Shown here in pieces: positions 25,556 to 34,494 of a DNA stretch of 64,000 bases. The stretch is from Labrenzia sp. PHM005 (GTDB lineage Bacteria; Pseudomonadota; Alphaproteobacteria; Rhizobiales; Stappiaceae). Position numbers and translations under genes: made by a program. The DNA lies in NCBI RefSeq assembly GCF_006517275.1, contig NZ_CP041191.1:1420501-1484500 (forward strand), given 5' to 3'. How positions within the stretch are numbered: position 1 is the first letter of the stretch; each line of letters opens with the position of its first letter. A model generated the notes under the pieces. That model was not told where the DNA came from. It saw only the letters and a list, made by a program, of their open reading frames with translations, and searched no databases.

Positions 25556-26221
25556 ATGCCGCGCATAGAAAACCCGCGTCAATTTATCGTGACGGAAACC
25601 CGGATCCGGCCGGTGCCTCATGCAGAGGAGATTTCCCTCTATGTGGCAGACGAGGCAATGGGCCTTTGGCAAAAGACCGAGGAAGAACTCGGCGAACTCG
25701 GTCTTGAGCCTCCGTTCTGGGCGTTTGCCTGGGCGGGAGGTCAGGGGCTCGCCCGCTATATTCTGGATCATCCGGAGCTGGTGGCGGGCAAACGGGTGGT
25801 CGATTTCGCCTGCGGGTCCGGCCTTGTCGGTATCGCAGCCATGATGGCCGGCGCGGGGGCTTGCCATGCGGTGGATGTTGATCCGTTTGCCATTGCAGCC
25901 GCCGAACTCAATGCAGAATTGAATGGCGTTTCCCTCACATTCGAGGAAGGCGACATTACGTCTTTGCCAGCTCCCGATGCTGATGTCGTGTTCTGTGGTG
26001 ACGTCTTTTATGACCAGCAAATGGCCAAACGTGTTTTGAGGTTCATAGACACGCTGCTGGCCCAGGGGCTGGACGTCTATGTCGGCGATCCAGGGCGCAC
26101 CTATCTTCCCCATGAAAGGCTGGTTGAATTGGCATCCTATCAAGTGAGTGTGGTTGGCCAGCTTGAAGACAATGAAATAAAGTCAACGCGCGTATACCGG
26201 ATAGCGGAAAAACCATCCTAA
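25556..26221 (+). CDS. Class I SAM methyltransferase, ETF-beta lysine methyltransferase (METTL20)-like
   Basis: 221 residues from the ATG at 25556 (GGAG 6 bases upstream; an in-frame GTG is 18 bases earlier). SAM motif I 'VVDFACGSGLVGIAAMMAGA', acidic end of strand 2 'CHAVDVDPFAIAAAELN', motif 'EGDIT' and post-motif 'VVFCGDVFYDQQMA' match the METTL20/ETFBKMT group, whose Agrobacterium member methylates electron-transfer flavoprotein beta. N-terminal 'EISLYVADEAMGLWQKTEEELGELGLEPPFWAFAWAGGQGLARYI' is also characteristic. Third gene of the YciI-EVE operon. ETF-beta as target is a family inference. Confidence 0.85.
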   Translation: MPRIENPRQFIVTETRIRPVPHAEEISLYVADEAMGLWQKTEEELGELGLEPPFWAFAWAGGQGLARYILDHPELVAGKRVVDFACGSGLVGIAAMMAGAGACHAVDVDPFAIAAAELNAELNGVSLTFEEGDITSLPAPDADVVFCGDVFYDQQMAKRVLRFIDTLLAQGLDVYVGDPGRTYLPHERLVELASYQVSVVGQLEDNEIKSTRVYRIAEKPS

Positions 26222-26363
26222 TTGACGGCATCTCCGTGGCTATCCTTGCCAAACCGCCTGCAGTTATGACATTTTCCATCATCCGAAATTCGCTTCCGCA
26301 TCTGTCTAAAGTCATGACGTAGCGGAAGATTTATCCCAAACAGATGTGTCCAAGGAGTTCTTC

Positions 26364-27536
26364 ATGCCCATCGTTAATCGCCTTGCTGATCTGGCTGATG
26401 AGATCACCGCCTGGCGCCGCGATATTCACGAAAATCCGGAAATTCTCTACGAGACGGTCCGCACCGCAGGCAAAGTTACTGAGCTTCTGGAAAGCTTCGG
26501 CCTGGATGAAGTTGTGAGCGGTATTGGTAAGACCGGTGTTGTCGGTGTGATCAAGGGCAAGAACGGCGGTTCCGGCAAAACGATTGGCCTGCGCGCGGAC
26601 ATGGATGCGCTGCCGATCGAAGAAATCACCGGCAAGGAATATGCCTCCAAGGTGCCAGGCAAAATGCACGCCTGTGGTCATGATGGTCATACGGCGATGT
26701 TGCTGGGGGCAGCGAAATATCTCGCTGAGACCCGCAACTTCGACGGCACCGTTGTGGTGATCTTCCAGCCGGCCGAAGAAGGCGGTGCTGGTGCAAAAGC
26801 AATGATCGATGATGGCCTGATGACCCGCTGGGGCATCGAGGAAGTTTATGGCATGCACAATTTCCCGGGCATGCCGGTCGGCGAATTTGCCATCCGTAAG
26901 GGCCCGATTATGGCGGCAACGGATGAGTTCCGCATCAAGATCACTGGCCGGGGCGGTCACGCTGCTAAGCCGCACGAAACCATTGACCCGATTGTTACGG
27001 GCGCGAAGATGGTCAGCGCACTGCAGACCATCGCCAGCCGCAATGCCAATCCGCTCGATTCTGTCGTGGTTTCGGTCACCGTTTTCAATGGCGGTAACGC
27101 GTTTAACGTGATCCCGCAGGAAGTCACCTTGCGCGGTACGGTGCGCACGCTGAGTCCGGAAATGCGGGACCTGGCAGAAGAGCGGATGACCAAGATCGTT
27201 CGAGCCACTGCTGAGGCTTTCGATGCCAATGCGGATTTGGAGTTCATTCGCGGCTATCCGGTCACGGCTAACCATGATGAGCAAACTGACTTTGCCGCGC
27301 AGATTGCGGAAACCATTGCAGGTGAAGGCAAGGTCAACCGTGCCATCGACCCGATGATGGGCGGTGAAGACTTTTCTTTCATGCTGGAAGAGCGGCCGGG
27401 CGCTTTCATCTTTGCTGGCAATGGTGACAGTGCTGGCCTGCACCACCCTGCCTACGACTTCAATGATGAACTCATTCCGGTGGGATGCTCCTACTGGGTG
27501 AAACTGGTAGAGACAGCAATGCCGCGCGCGGCTTGA
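26364..27536 (+). CDS. M20-family amidohydrolase (hippurate/N-acyl amino acid hydrolase)
   Basis: 390 residues from the ATG at 26364 with AAGGAG six bases upstream. Metal-binding 'MHACGHDGHTAMLLGAA' (Cys-104, His-106, His-109), the catalytic Glu pair in 'FQPAEEGGAGAKAMI', 'YGMHNFPGMPVG' with the next His ligand, and 'MMGGEDFSFML' near the C-terminus define subfamily M20D (hippuricase, IAA-amino acid hydrolase). Deacylates N-acyl amino acids in the cytosol; the acyl group is not predictable. Single gene with its own terminator. Confidence 0.93.
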   Translation: MPIVNRLADLADEITAWRRDIHENPEILYETVRTAGKVTELLESFGLDEVVSGIGKTGVVGVIKGKNGGSGKTIGLRADMDALPIEEITGKEYASKVPGKMHACGHDGHTAMLLGAAKYLAETRNFDGTVVVIFQPAEEGGAGAKAMIDDGLMTRWGIEEVYGMHNFPGMPVGEFAIRKGPIMAATDEFRIKITGRGGHAAKPHETIDPIVTGAKMVSALQTIASRNANPLDSVVVSVTVFNGGNAFNVIPQEVTLRGTVRTLSPEMRDLAEERMTKIVRATAEAFDANADLEFIRGYPVTANHDEQTDFAAQIAETIAGEGKVNRAIDPMMGGEDFSFMLEERPGAFIFAGNGDSAGLHHPAYDFNDELIPVGCSYWVKLVETAMPRAA

Positions 27537-27549
27537 TGTAACGCTTTGA

Positions 27550-27582
27550 AAAACGCCGGTTCCCACCGGCGTTTTCTTTTTG
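27550..27582 (+). terminator. Rho-independent terminator of the M20 gene
   Basis: Perfect 11-bp stem AAAACGCCGGT (27550-27560) / ACCGGCGTTTT (27565-27575), TCCC loop, followed by CTTTTTG. Begins 13 bases after the stop. Confidence 0.93.
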
Positions 27583-27860
27583 TCCGATGGTGCAGTTCGC
27601 AATGAGATTCTTTTGATCTCAAACAGTTGCCGCTAACTGTTGTGCTGGCACGGTCTGGAATTCGATTGAACTTAAGATTTTAACACCAGCTGATGCTTGC
27701 ATTAAGACGCGGCGCGATTTGAAATAAGTTTCAGAAATCAATTTGGTGAGTGCTTCGAAGGTTGCAGATCGAAGCTGCCGTCAAACACGTTTAATAATGA
27801 TATTTTTAATCTCTATATCTGAGTATCTGAGAGAAATTACCTGTTTAAATAGGCAATGAA
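27583..27860. other. Intergenic, promoter region only
   Basis: No coding frame or conserved structure is visible. The 3' half is AT-rich (about 27780-27850) and probably contains the promoter of the following solute-binding protein gene. Confidence 0.5.
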
Positions 27861-28733
27861 ATGGACTTGAAGTCCAAAATTTGGGGCTATGTTTTTGGCC
27901 GCCAGGTTTGGCGGTTTTGTTTTTGCATTTTTACCTTTTGGATGATCTTTAGCATCGGGCTTCCGGTGGCAGCGGCAGACGACCTGCGGATCATCACCAC
28001 CGTTGAACCCCCAACCAATTACCTGGACGAACAAGGTCGGCTGACCGGCACATCGACCGATATTGTCAGAGCCTTGCAGAAAATTGCCGGTATCGAAACT
28101 GAGATTGAAGTGATGCCTTGGTCTCGCGGGTATCTCTTGGCGAAAACACAGCCGAACATCGCTCTTTTTACAGGTGGGCGAACGCCGGAGCGTGTTGCTC
28201 TTGGGTTTGAGTTTGTCGGGCCAATGGTCACCCGGCGGCATGGCATCTACATGCTGTCTGAAAAATCACGAGACTTCGACAGTCTGGAGAGCATTGCAGA
28301 TCATAAACTGCGAATTGCCGGTTTGCGGGGAAGCTGGCGGCCCGCCCTGTTGGCCAAAAACGGTATCTTTATCGAAGAAACTGACTCCCTTGAAGCTGGA
28401 CTGAGAATGCTCCAGGCCAAACGGGTGGACGGCTGGATTTCCTCGGATTTGGAGTTGTCCCAGATCTTGCGGGAATCCGGTGTTCGACGCAGCGATCTTC
28501 AAGAAACTTTCCTCATCAGTGAGGCCTCAAGTTACTTACTCTTGTCGAAAGGGACGAGCGCTGAGCAGATTGCGGTTTTGAAAGACGCGTTTGAAACGCT
28601 CCAGAAAACAGACCTCTTGATGCAGCTTGCACAAAAATGGTCCGGGATTCTGGAAGTCCCATTCTCGTTTTCAAGAGATCGTGGCCTTTTTCTGACGAGC
28701 GGCGATGACGATGGAAACCGGTTCGGCGGGTGA
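27861..28733 (+). CDS. Orphan family-3 extracellular solute-binding protein
   Basis: 290 residues. A long N-terminal hydrophobic segment (about 20-38, FCIFTFWMIFSIGLPVAAA) is a signal peptide, so the product is periplasmic. 'LRIITTVEPPTNYLDEQGRLTGTSTDIVRALQKIAGIETEIEVMPWSRGYLLAKTQPN' and 'LRIAGLRGSWRPALL', 'RVDGWISSDLELSQIL' are the two lobes of an SBP_bac_3 fold. No permease or ATPase gene is linked, and many such stand-alone proteins act in sensing; the ligand is unknown. Upstream sequence is AT-rich. Confidence 0.82.
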   Translation: MDLKSKIWGYVFGRQVWRFCFCIFTFWMIFSIGLPVAAADDLRIITTVEPPTNYLDEQGRLTGTSTDIVRALQKIAGIETEIEVMPWSRGYLLAKTQPNIALFTGGRTPERVALGFEFVGPMVTRRHGIYMLSEKSRDFDSLESIADHKLRIAGLRGSWRPALLAKNGIFIEETDSLEAGLRMLQAKRVDGWISSDLELSQILRESGVRRSDLQETFLISEASSYLLLSKGTSAEQIAVLKDAFETLQKTDLLMQLAQKWSGILEVPFSFSRDRGLFLTSGDDDGNRFGG

Positions 28734-28867
28734 TGCCATCTTGGAGTTCAGGATTGTCTGAACAAAAGAACCAAACCCGAAGGTCTTTGCTATTGAAGCT
28801 CTCCACATCTCAATAGAATTGCACTAAAGCTAACCGGGCTCTTCGCTGCGTTTTTAGGCTTGGTATT

Positions 28868-29662
28868 ATGTCATTTCCTCCAGTTACACTGCCTCTCATT
28901 GCGATTTATGTCCTTGTCGGCGCTGTCGTTGGCGTGCTGGTCATTCATCCTTTAAATTTGGTGGTGATTTGGTGGGAGTTGTCCCGGTTTTCTGAAACGG
29001 CCCCCTTGCTCATCGAATTTTTGCGAGCCCGGCTCTGGCTGATTCTGTTGCCACGACATGTGGATGTCGCCATCGCCTATACACTGGTGGGAGCGGTGGT
29101 TGGCCTGGCCTTCGGCATCTTCACCCGCAACTATATGCGCACCAGCGAAGCCTATAACTCTTTGCGGGAGGAACAAACGGCCCTTATTCCGCAACTGATG
29201 GGCCAAGGCGAAACGGAACGCGTTGAGTTCAAGTCATCACTGCGCTGGGACATCAAGGAAAACCGGGTCAACCGCGGTTTGGAGAAGGTTATCGCCAAGA
29301 CGATTGCTGGCTTTTTCAACGCCAATGGCGGGCACTTGCTGGTCGGTGTCAATGATGATGGCAAACCGCTCGGCCTGACGAACGACCTGTCTACCCTGCG
29401 CAGCCCGGACCACGATGCCTTTGAGCGCACGGTCAATGATATTGTTTCGAAGAATCTCGGGGGTGATCTTTGCCCCTATATTCACACGGTGTTTGCCGAC
29501 GTCGACGCCAAAGACGTTGCCATGATCATCATTCGACCTGCGCCGAGAGCGGTCTATTTGGAAGAGGGCAAGTCCTCCATTTTTTACGTGCGCAGTGGCA
29601 ATTCCACCCGGCAACTGGATGTTCGCGAAGCTCTGAGCTACGCCAATTCGCGCTGGTCTTAA
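28868..29662 (+). CDS. Membrane-anchored AlbA_2 (Schlafen-type) domain protein
   Basis: 264 residues. Two hydrophobic segments (about 9-31 and 65-85) place the N-terminal third in the inner membrane. Residues about 115-262 form an AlbA_2 domain: 'ETERVEFKSSLRWD' (E-F-K-S start), 'KTIAGFFNANGGHLLVGVNDDGKPLGL' and 'SSIFYVRSGNSTRQLDVREALSY'. AlbA_2 domains usually bind nucleic acid or nucleotides in transcription regulators and Schlafen proteins; a membrane-tethered form is less common. Four bases before a TauE/SafE exporter gene, so co-transcribed. Function not assignable. Confidence 0.85.
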   Translation: MSFPPVTLPLIAIYVLVGAVVGVLVIHPLNLVVIWWELSRFSETAPLLIEFLRARLWLILLPRHVDVAIAYTLVGAVVGLAFGIFTRNYMRTSEAYNSLREEQTALIPQLMGQGETERVEFKSSLRWDIKENRVNRGLEKVIAKTIAGFFNANGGHLLVGVNDDGKPLGLTNDLSTLRSPDHDAFERTVNDIVSKNLGGDLCPYIHTVFADVDAKDVAMIIIRPAPRAVYLEEGKSSIFYVRSGNSTRQLDVREALSYANSRWS

Positions 29663-29666
29663 TCCG

Positions 29667-30428
29667 ATGAATATTCTTTCGGCCCTTGCCCCTCAGGATC
29701 TTCCCCTGATTGCGAGCTTGTTCTTGATTTTCTGCAGTTTCTTTACGTCCGCCCTGACGGCAGCTGTCGGGCTTGGCGGCGGAATTGCTTTGATCGCGAT
29801 CATGGCAATGGTGATGCCAGCGGCTGCCTTGGTACCTGTGCACGGCGTTGTTCAACTAGGCTCAAATGCCGGTAGGGCGCTGGTCCAGATCAAACATGTG
29901 GATTGGCTAATCGCTGTGTGGTTTGCGTGTGGCGCGGTCTTGGGGGCAGGCCTTGGCGGAGCAATTGCGGTTCAGTTGCCTGCGGCTATTCTTAAAGCTG
30001 GCATTGCTGTCTTTGTTCTATGGGTTGTCTGGGGACGGGCGCCGAAGCTGGCTCATATGCGCAAGCGGGCCATGGCCGTTGCCGGATTCGCTTCGACCTT
30101 TTTGTCCATGTTTTTTGGTGCTGCTGGACCAATCGGTGGGTCGGTCTTGTCGACCTTAGGCCTGACCCGGCACCAGTTTGTCGCCAATCAGGCGATCACC
30201 TCCATGATGATGCATGTCTTCAAGATCATCGCTTTTGGCATTCTCGGTTTTGCTTTTGCGCCTTGGGCTGGGTTGATTGTCTTGATGATTGCAAGCGGAT
30301 TTCTCGGCACATTGACCGGCAGCCATCTTCTTGGCCGCATGAATGAAGATGTCTTCAAAAAGGGTTTTCGCCTGGTGATGACTCTTCTGGCTGCCAATCT
30401 GTTTCTGCAGGCAAGCGGACTTTTGTGA
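29667..30428 (+). CDS. TSUP-family (TauE/SafE) membrane exporter
   Basis: A 253-residue inner-membrane protein with about eight helices. 'AAVGLGGGIALIAIMAMVMPAAALVPVHGVVQLGSNAGRALVQ' is the first TSUP half with its Gly-rich turn and the H-G-x-x-Q-x-x-x-N signature; 'FFGAAGPIGGSVLSTLGLTRHQFVANQAI' repeats the motif in the second half. Family members export sulfite, sulfoacetate or related anions. No sulfur-metabolism gene is next to it; the only partner is the AlbA_2 membrane gene immediately upstream. Confidence 0.9.
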   Translation: MNILSALAPQDLPLIASLFLIFCSFFTSALTAAVGLGGGIALIAIMAMVMPAAALVPVHGVVQLGSNAGRALVQIKHVDWLIAVWFACGAVLGAGLGGAIAVQLPAAILKAGIAVFVLWVVWGRAPKLAHMRKRAMAVAGFASTFLSMFFGAAGPIGGSVLSTLGLTRHQFVANQAITSMMMHVFKIIAFGILGFAFAPWAGLIVLMIASGFLGTLTGSHLLGRMNEDVFKKGFRLVMTLLAANLFLQASGLL

Positions 30429-30684
30429 AGCTGTAATTCTCGTAACTCAGGTCAAAGCATTAACGGAGAAGGCGGCGGAAAACTGCATTATTGCCTTGTG
30501 GTGAGGGCGCATGACAAAGTCATGTCAATTTTAACAGCGGTAAATATCTGAAAGACAACGCTTTTCTTTTGTTTTAACGCGTTGATAACCATCAAGAAAT
30601 TTCGTCACCTAAGTTACATAAAATTGTGCGGCAACATACATACAGTCAGGTCAGAAATCCCTTGAAATACAAGGCCTAAGACTG

Positions 30685-32508
30685 ATGACGGCACAGCCGG
30701 TACTTGCGACTTTCCTCAAAGGCTTTCCAAGCCCGCATGCGTTTTTAGAGAGTGCTGAAACTCTCCTGGACTATGCCTTTCAGCCAATTGTTGATGCTCA
30801 TTCGGGTGACAGCTACGGCTATGAAGCTCTGCTGCGCAATGTTGGTCAGATGGGTTTTCAAACGCCGGTTGAAGTATTTGATTTTGCCGAAGACGCAGGT
30901 GTTCTCGTCGAACTGGAATGCCTCCTTCGGAAGAAGGCGGTCACGAAATTCGTGTCCTTACCGAACCGGGGTAAAGCAAAACTGTTTTTGAACGTTGACG
31001 CTCGGTTGTTGGAGACAGACGGCTATCTTTATGAAGAAACCGGCCTTTTGCTTGATGGCGTCAACTTGGCGGCGTCCCAGATCGTCCTGGAGGTCTGTGA
31101 AGCCGGGGAAATTGGCGACAACGGCCGTCTGGCGGAATTCACCAAACTCGGTCGGGATCTTGGGTTTGGTTTTGCGATCGACGATTACGGCCGCGGGTAT
31201 TCGCAGCTGAAGTCTCTCTATGACATTGAGCCGGATATCCTCAAGATTGACCGGTTTTTCGTTCAAACTATCAACAGTGATGCCCGCAAGAAATTGATGG
31301 TTAGAACGGTCGTGGACGTGGCCCATGTCCTGGGTATGCGCGTTGTCGCTGAGGGAGTGGAAACCGCGCAGGAATTGGCGACATGCAAGGATATCGGCTG
31401 CGACCTGATCCAGGGCTATCTTGTTGCCCGGCCGTTTCAGGATCTGGAAGAAGCGGAAGCCCGCTACCCTGTTGTTTCTTCTGCAGCCAAACGGCCTGTG
31501 CTCGCCCCCCGTGATGATATGGAACTTGTGAACCGGGAGATTAAACCGCTGGTGCCGCTGCAGGACAGAGCCCGAATGGAAGAGGTGCTTAATCTGTTGC
31601 GTGCCGGTCGGGCCAATCCGTTCATTCCGGTGATCAATGCAAGTGGCGAACCGCGCGGCCTGATCCGCGAAAAAGACATCAAAACTTTTGTCTATATGCC
31701 CTTTGGGCGGGATCTTTTGCTCAATCCGGTGATGAGCAACAGTCTGGGCGCTTTTACGCACCGGTGTCCGATCGCCAATTTCAACACACCGCTCGACCAG
31801 CTCGTTGAAATGGTTGCTGATGAGGATGACGAAGCTGGCGGCATCATCATCACCCGCAACGGCAAATATTGCGGGTTTCTGACGACCACCTCCCTGTTGA
31901 AGATCTCAAACGAGGTGCGGATGCGGGCGGCGGAAAACCAAAATCCGCTGACCAAAATGCCGGGCAATGCGTCGATCATTCAATATGTTCAAAATGATGC
32001 GCAAAGCCCGGAAGTCGAGAGGTCGTTTTGCTATTTGGATTTCGACAATTTCAAACCGTTCAATGATGCCTATGGATTTACCGTCGGAGACCGGGCGTTG
32101 CTGCTGTTTTCAGAACTCCTGAAACGCCTTGCGACCAGCGAAGACGTTTTTGCTGGTCACATTGGCGGGGATGATTTTTTCATAGGTGCGCGTGGACGGA
32201 CAACTGCTGATATGAAGAACATGATCGGCGATCTACAGGACGCCTTCCGCCATCAAGCGGAAAGCCTTTATGATCCGAGTGACCGGCTGAAAGGCTATAT
32301 TGAAGCCCAGGACCGGCACGGTGTCGCCCGAAAGTTCCCGCTGTTGCGCTGCTCGGCCGCGATCTTGCATCTTCCTGTGGGGCTCAGTGTTGACAGAAAG
32401 GACATCCTGGGCCGTCAGATCGCAAGCTTGAAAAGTGAAGCCAAGGGCTGTGAAAGCGGGATTGCGGAAGCAACCCTCGGCCAACTGGTGTCACCCAGCG
32501 TGTTATAA
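30685..32508 (+). CDS. EAL-CBS-GGDEF cyclic-di-GMP protein
   Basis: 607 residues, soluble. EAL domain (about 25-270) with apparently complete catalytic set: E47-A-L-L-R51, Asn in 'LFLNVDARL', Glu in 'VLEVCEA', D166-D167 in 'AIDDYGRGYSQL', Lys in 'LKIDRFF', Glu in 'AEGVET' and 'QGYLVARPF'; so a c-di-GMP phosphodiesterase. Then a CBS pair (about 300-410: 'PFIPVINASGEPRGLIREKDIK', 'GGIIITRNGKYCGFLTTTSLL'), which may sense nucleotides. C-terminal GGDEF-like domain has GGDDF at 494-498 instead of GGDEF, and 'LDFDNFKPFNDAYGFTVGDRALL'. Domain order is the reverse of the common GGDEF-EAL arrangement. Monocistronic. Confidence 0.93.
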   Translation: MTAQPVLATFLKGFPSPHAFLESAETLLDYAFQPIVDAHSGDSYGYEALLRNVGQMGFQTPVEVFDFAEDAGVLVELECLLRKKAVTKFVSLPNRGKAKLFLNVDARLLETDGYLYEETGLLLDGVNLAASQIVLEVCEAGEIGDNGRLAEFTKLGRDLGFGFAIDDYGRGYSQLKSLYDIEPDILKIDRFFVQTINSDARKKLMVRTVVDVAHVLGMRVVAEGVETAQELATCKDIGCDLIQGYLVARPFQDLEEAEARYPVVSSAAKRPVLAPRDDMELVNREIKPLVPLQDRARMEEVLNLLRAGRANPFIPVINASGEPRGLIREKDIKTFVYMPFGRDLLLNPVMSNSLGAFTHRCPIANFNTPLDQLVEMVADEDDEAGGIIITRNGKYCGFLTTTSLLKISNEVRMRAAENQNPLTKMPGNASIIQYVQNDAQSPEVERSFCYLDFDNFKPFNDAYGFTVGDRALLLFSELLKRLATSEDVFAGHIGGDDFFIGARGRTTADMKNMIGDLQDAFRHQAESLYDPSDRLKGYIEAQDRHGVARKFPLLRCSAAILHLPVGLSVDRKDILGRQIASLKSEAKGCESGIAEATLGQLVSPSVL

Positions 32509-32643
32509 TGGGGCTGCCCATAGGATCTTGACCTTTCTGCAGGTCTCGCTTGAGTTCTTCGCAACAGCCTTTGCCTTGCCAGATTGGCCTTGGCACGCTA
32601 ACCCAGCGCATCAGTTTCAATAAAGTGCGGGATGGTACGCCAC

Positions 32644-33756
32644 ATGGGGTCTCAAAAACTTCTGCTTCTGCCGGGTGACGGCATTGGCCCGGAAATCATG
32701 GTCGAGGTGAAAAAGGTCATCTCCTGGTTCAACGCCAAGGGTGGCATGGCCTTTGAAACCGAAGACGGTCTTGTCGGTGGATCTGCGTATGACGCGCACG
32801 GCCAGTCGATTTCTGAAGACGACATGGCAAAAGCCATGGCTGCAGATGCTGTGATCTTCGGTGCGGTCGGCGGTCCCAAATGGGACGACGTTCCTTACGA
32901 GGTCCGTCCGGAAGCAGGTCTCTTGCGCCTGCGTAAAGACATGGAGCTCTTTGCCAACCTGCGCCCAGCGATCTGTTATCCGGCGCTTGCTGATGCGTCG
33001 TCCTTGAAGAAAGATGTCATCGAAGGCCTCGATATCCTGATCGTGCGTGAGCTGACCGGCGGTGTTTACTTCGGTGAACCGAAGGAAATCACCGATCTCG
33101 GCAATGGCCAGAAGCGCGGCGTCGACACCCAGGTTTATGATACCTACGAGATCGAGCGCATCTCCAAGGTGGCCTTTGAACTGGCCCGCACCCGGAACAA
33201 CAAAGTCACGTCCATGGAAAAACGGAACGTGATGAAGTCCGGTGTTCTGTGGAACGAAGTAGTTACCCAAACGCACGGCGCTGGCTACAAGGATGTTGAG
33301 CTGGAACACATGCTGGCCGATGCCGGCGGCATGCAGCTCGTGCGTTGGCCGAAGCAGTTCGACGTTATTGTCACTGACAACCTCTTTGGCGATATGTTGT
33401 CGGATGTTGCGGCCATGCTGACCGGTTCGCTCGGCATGTTGCCGTCTGCGTCTTTGGGCGCTCCGGATGCCAAGACCGGCAAGCGGAAGGCGCTCTATGA
33501 GCCTGTACACGGGTCTGCTCCGGACATCGCCGGGACGGGCGCTGCCAACCCGATTGCCATGATTGCCTCCTTTGGCATGGCCTTGCGTTATTCCTTTGAG
33601 GAAGTGGCAGCTGCCGACATGCTGGACAAGGCGATCGCCAACGCTTTGGAGAAAGGTCTGCGTACCAAGGACATTGCAGCTAGCGGTGAAGCGACGGTTT
33701 CGACCTCCGAAATGGGTGATGCCATCGTTGCAGAATTGGACGCATTGAACGGTTAA
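32644..33756 (+). CDS. leuB: 3-Isopropylmalate dehydrogenase
   Basis: Oxidatively decarboxylates 3-isopropylmalate with NAD+ in leucine synthesis; cytosolic dimer. About 370 residues from ATG 32644; an ATG at 32632 would add four and neither has a strong ribosome site. '[21 protein letters not shown]', '[15 protein letters not shown]' (substrate Arg residues), '[15 protein letters not shown]' and '[31 protein letters not shown]' carry the metal-ligand Asp residues, and '[22 protein letters not shown]' is the NAD-binding loop. Not linked to leuC/D here. Confidence 0.97.
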   Translation: MGSQKLLLLPGDGIGPEIMVEVKKVISWFNAKGGMAFETEDGLVGGSAYDAHGQSISEDDMAKAMAADAVIFGAVGGPKWDDVPYEVRPEAGLLRLRKDMELFANLRPAICYPALADASSLKKDVIEGLDILIVRELTGGVYFGEPKEITDLGNGQKRGVDTQVYDTYEIERISKVAFELARTRNNKVTSMEKRNVMKSGVLWNEVVTQTHGAGYKDVELEHMLADAGGMQLVRWPKQFDVIVTDNLFGDMLSDVAAMLTGSLGMLPSASLGAPDAKTGKRKALYEPVHGSAPDIAGTGAANPIAMIASFGMALRYSFEEVAAADMLDKAIANALEKGLRTKDIAASGEATVSTSEMGDAIVAELDALNG

Positions 33757-33780
33757 GCCAATTCCATGTTTGCACCTAAG

Positions 33781-33819
33781 GCTGTCACCGGGTATCCCGG
33801 TGGCAGCTTTCTCTTTTTT
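33781..33819 (+). terminator. Rho-independent terminator of leuB
   Basis: CTGTCACCGGG (33782-33792) pairs with CCCGGTGGCAG (33796-33806), one T-G pair, loop TAT, followed by CTTTCTCTTTTTTG. About 25 bases after the stop. Confidence 0.9.
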
Positions 33820-33835
33820 GTGACCTGATGAGATG

Positions 33836-34255
33836 ATGACCGAAGACAAAATCGCACCCTTTCTCGGCACCTGGATCCTGGACGCGGCAGAATGCGATTT
33901 TGAACAGGGGGATCCGCCCAAGAGCGCGACGCTCAAGATCGAAGACAATTTTGGTATGGCCATCTTCACCATGAACCAGGTTTCGGCAGACGGCGAAGTC
34001 ACCAACGACAGCTTTGAGGCTATGCCGGATGGGCCGGAAGTGAAGCTTGGAAAAAGCGGGCTCGTTGATGCCATGCGGCTGGTTTTTCAAAACGACCGCA
34101 ACCTGGTGTCTGAAGCCCGGCGCGGTGGGTTGACGATTATGAAAGCTGAGCGCGAACTGTCTGATGATGGGCAAACGCTGACCGTGACTCAAACGGTTCA
34201 CTTGGTAGATGTCGCGAGTTTCAAAAACATTTCCGTTTATCATCGCGCGCAGTAA
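33836..34255 (+). CDS. Small lipocalin-like hypothetical protein
   Basis: About 139 residues (two adjacent Met codons, 33833 and 33836). It opens with 'FLGTWILDAAECDFEQGDPPKSATLKIED', matching the G-T-W-x-L-x-x-x-x-S-x-F pattern found in many small beta-rich bacterial proteins, and continues in alternating strands to 'TQTVHLVDVASFKNISVYHR'. No signal peptide, so cytoplasmic. Function unknown. It lies just after the leuB terminator. Confidence 0.75.
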   Translation: MTEDKIAPFLGTWILDAAECDFEQGDPPKSATLKIEDNFGMAIFTMNQVSADGEVTNDSFEAMPDGPEVKLGKSGLVDAMRLVFQNDRNLVSEARRGGLTIMKAERELSDDGQTLTVTQTVHLVDVASFKNISVYHRAQ

Positions 34256-34494
34256 TGACACTGGAATCACTCGTCGAGAAAACGTCTTGGTCCGGTAAAC
34301 CACGTACGGTGAGCGGAAAATCTGCATAGATTATTTTTATGCTATTGCAATTCCTGACGATAAAACCACGGGTAAGTTACGTAACGTAATGCGGAAAATT
34401 TACAATAGTGCCTAAAAAACAGGCGATGCAACCTAAAATTTAAAGGTGCATTAACCGCACTAATGAACCCTCGGATGAAATTTAGGAGGGTTCC

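Noticed and set aside
24668..26143. 491-codon minus-strand frame
   Set aside because: It lies across YciI, EVE and methyltransferase genes, has no recognisable domain and is a shadow of GC-rich coding sequence.
26331..27602. 423-codon minus-strand frame
   Set aside because: It is antisense to the M20 hydrolase, which has intact metal motifs.
32617..34074. 485-codon minus-strand frame
   Set aside because: It is antisense to leuB and the following gene; no domain features.
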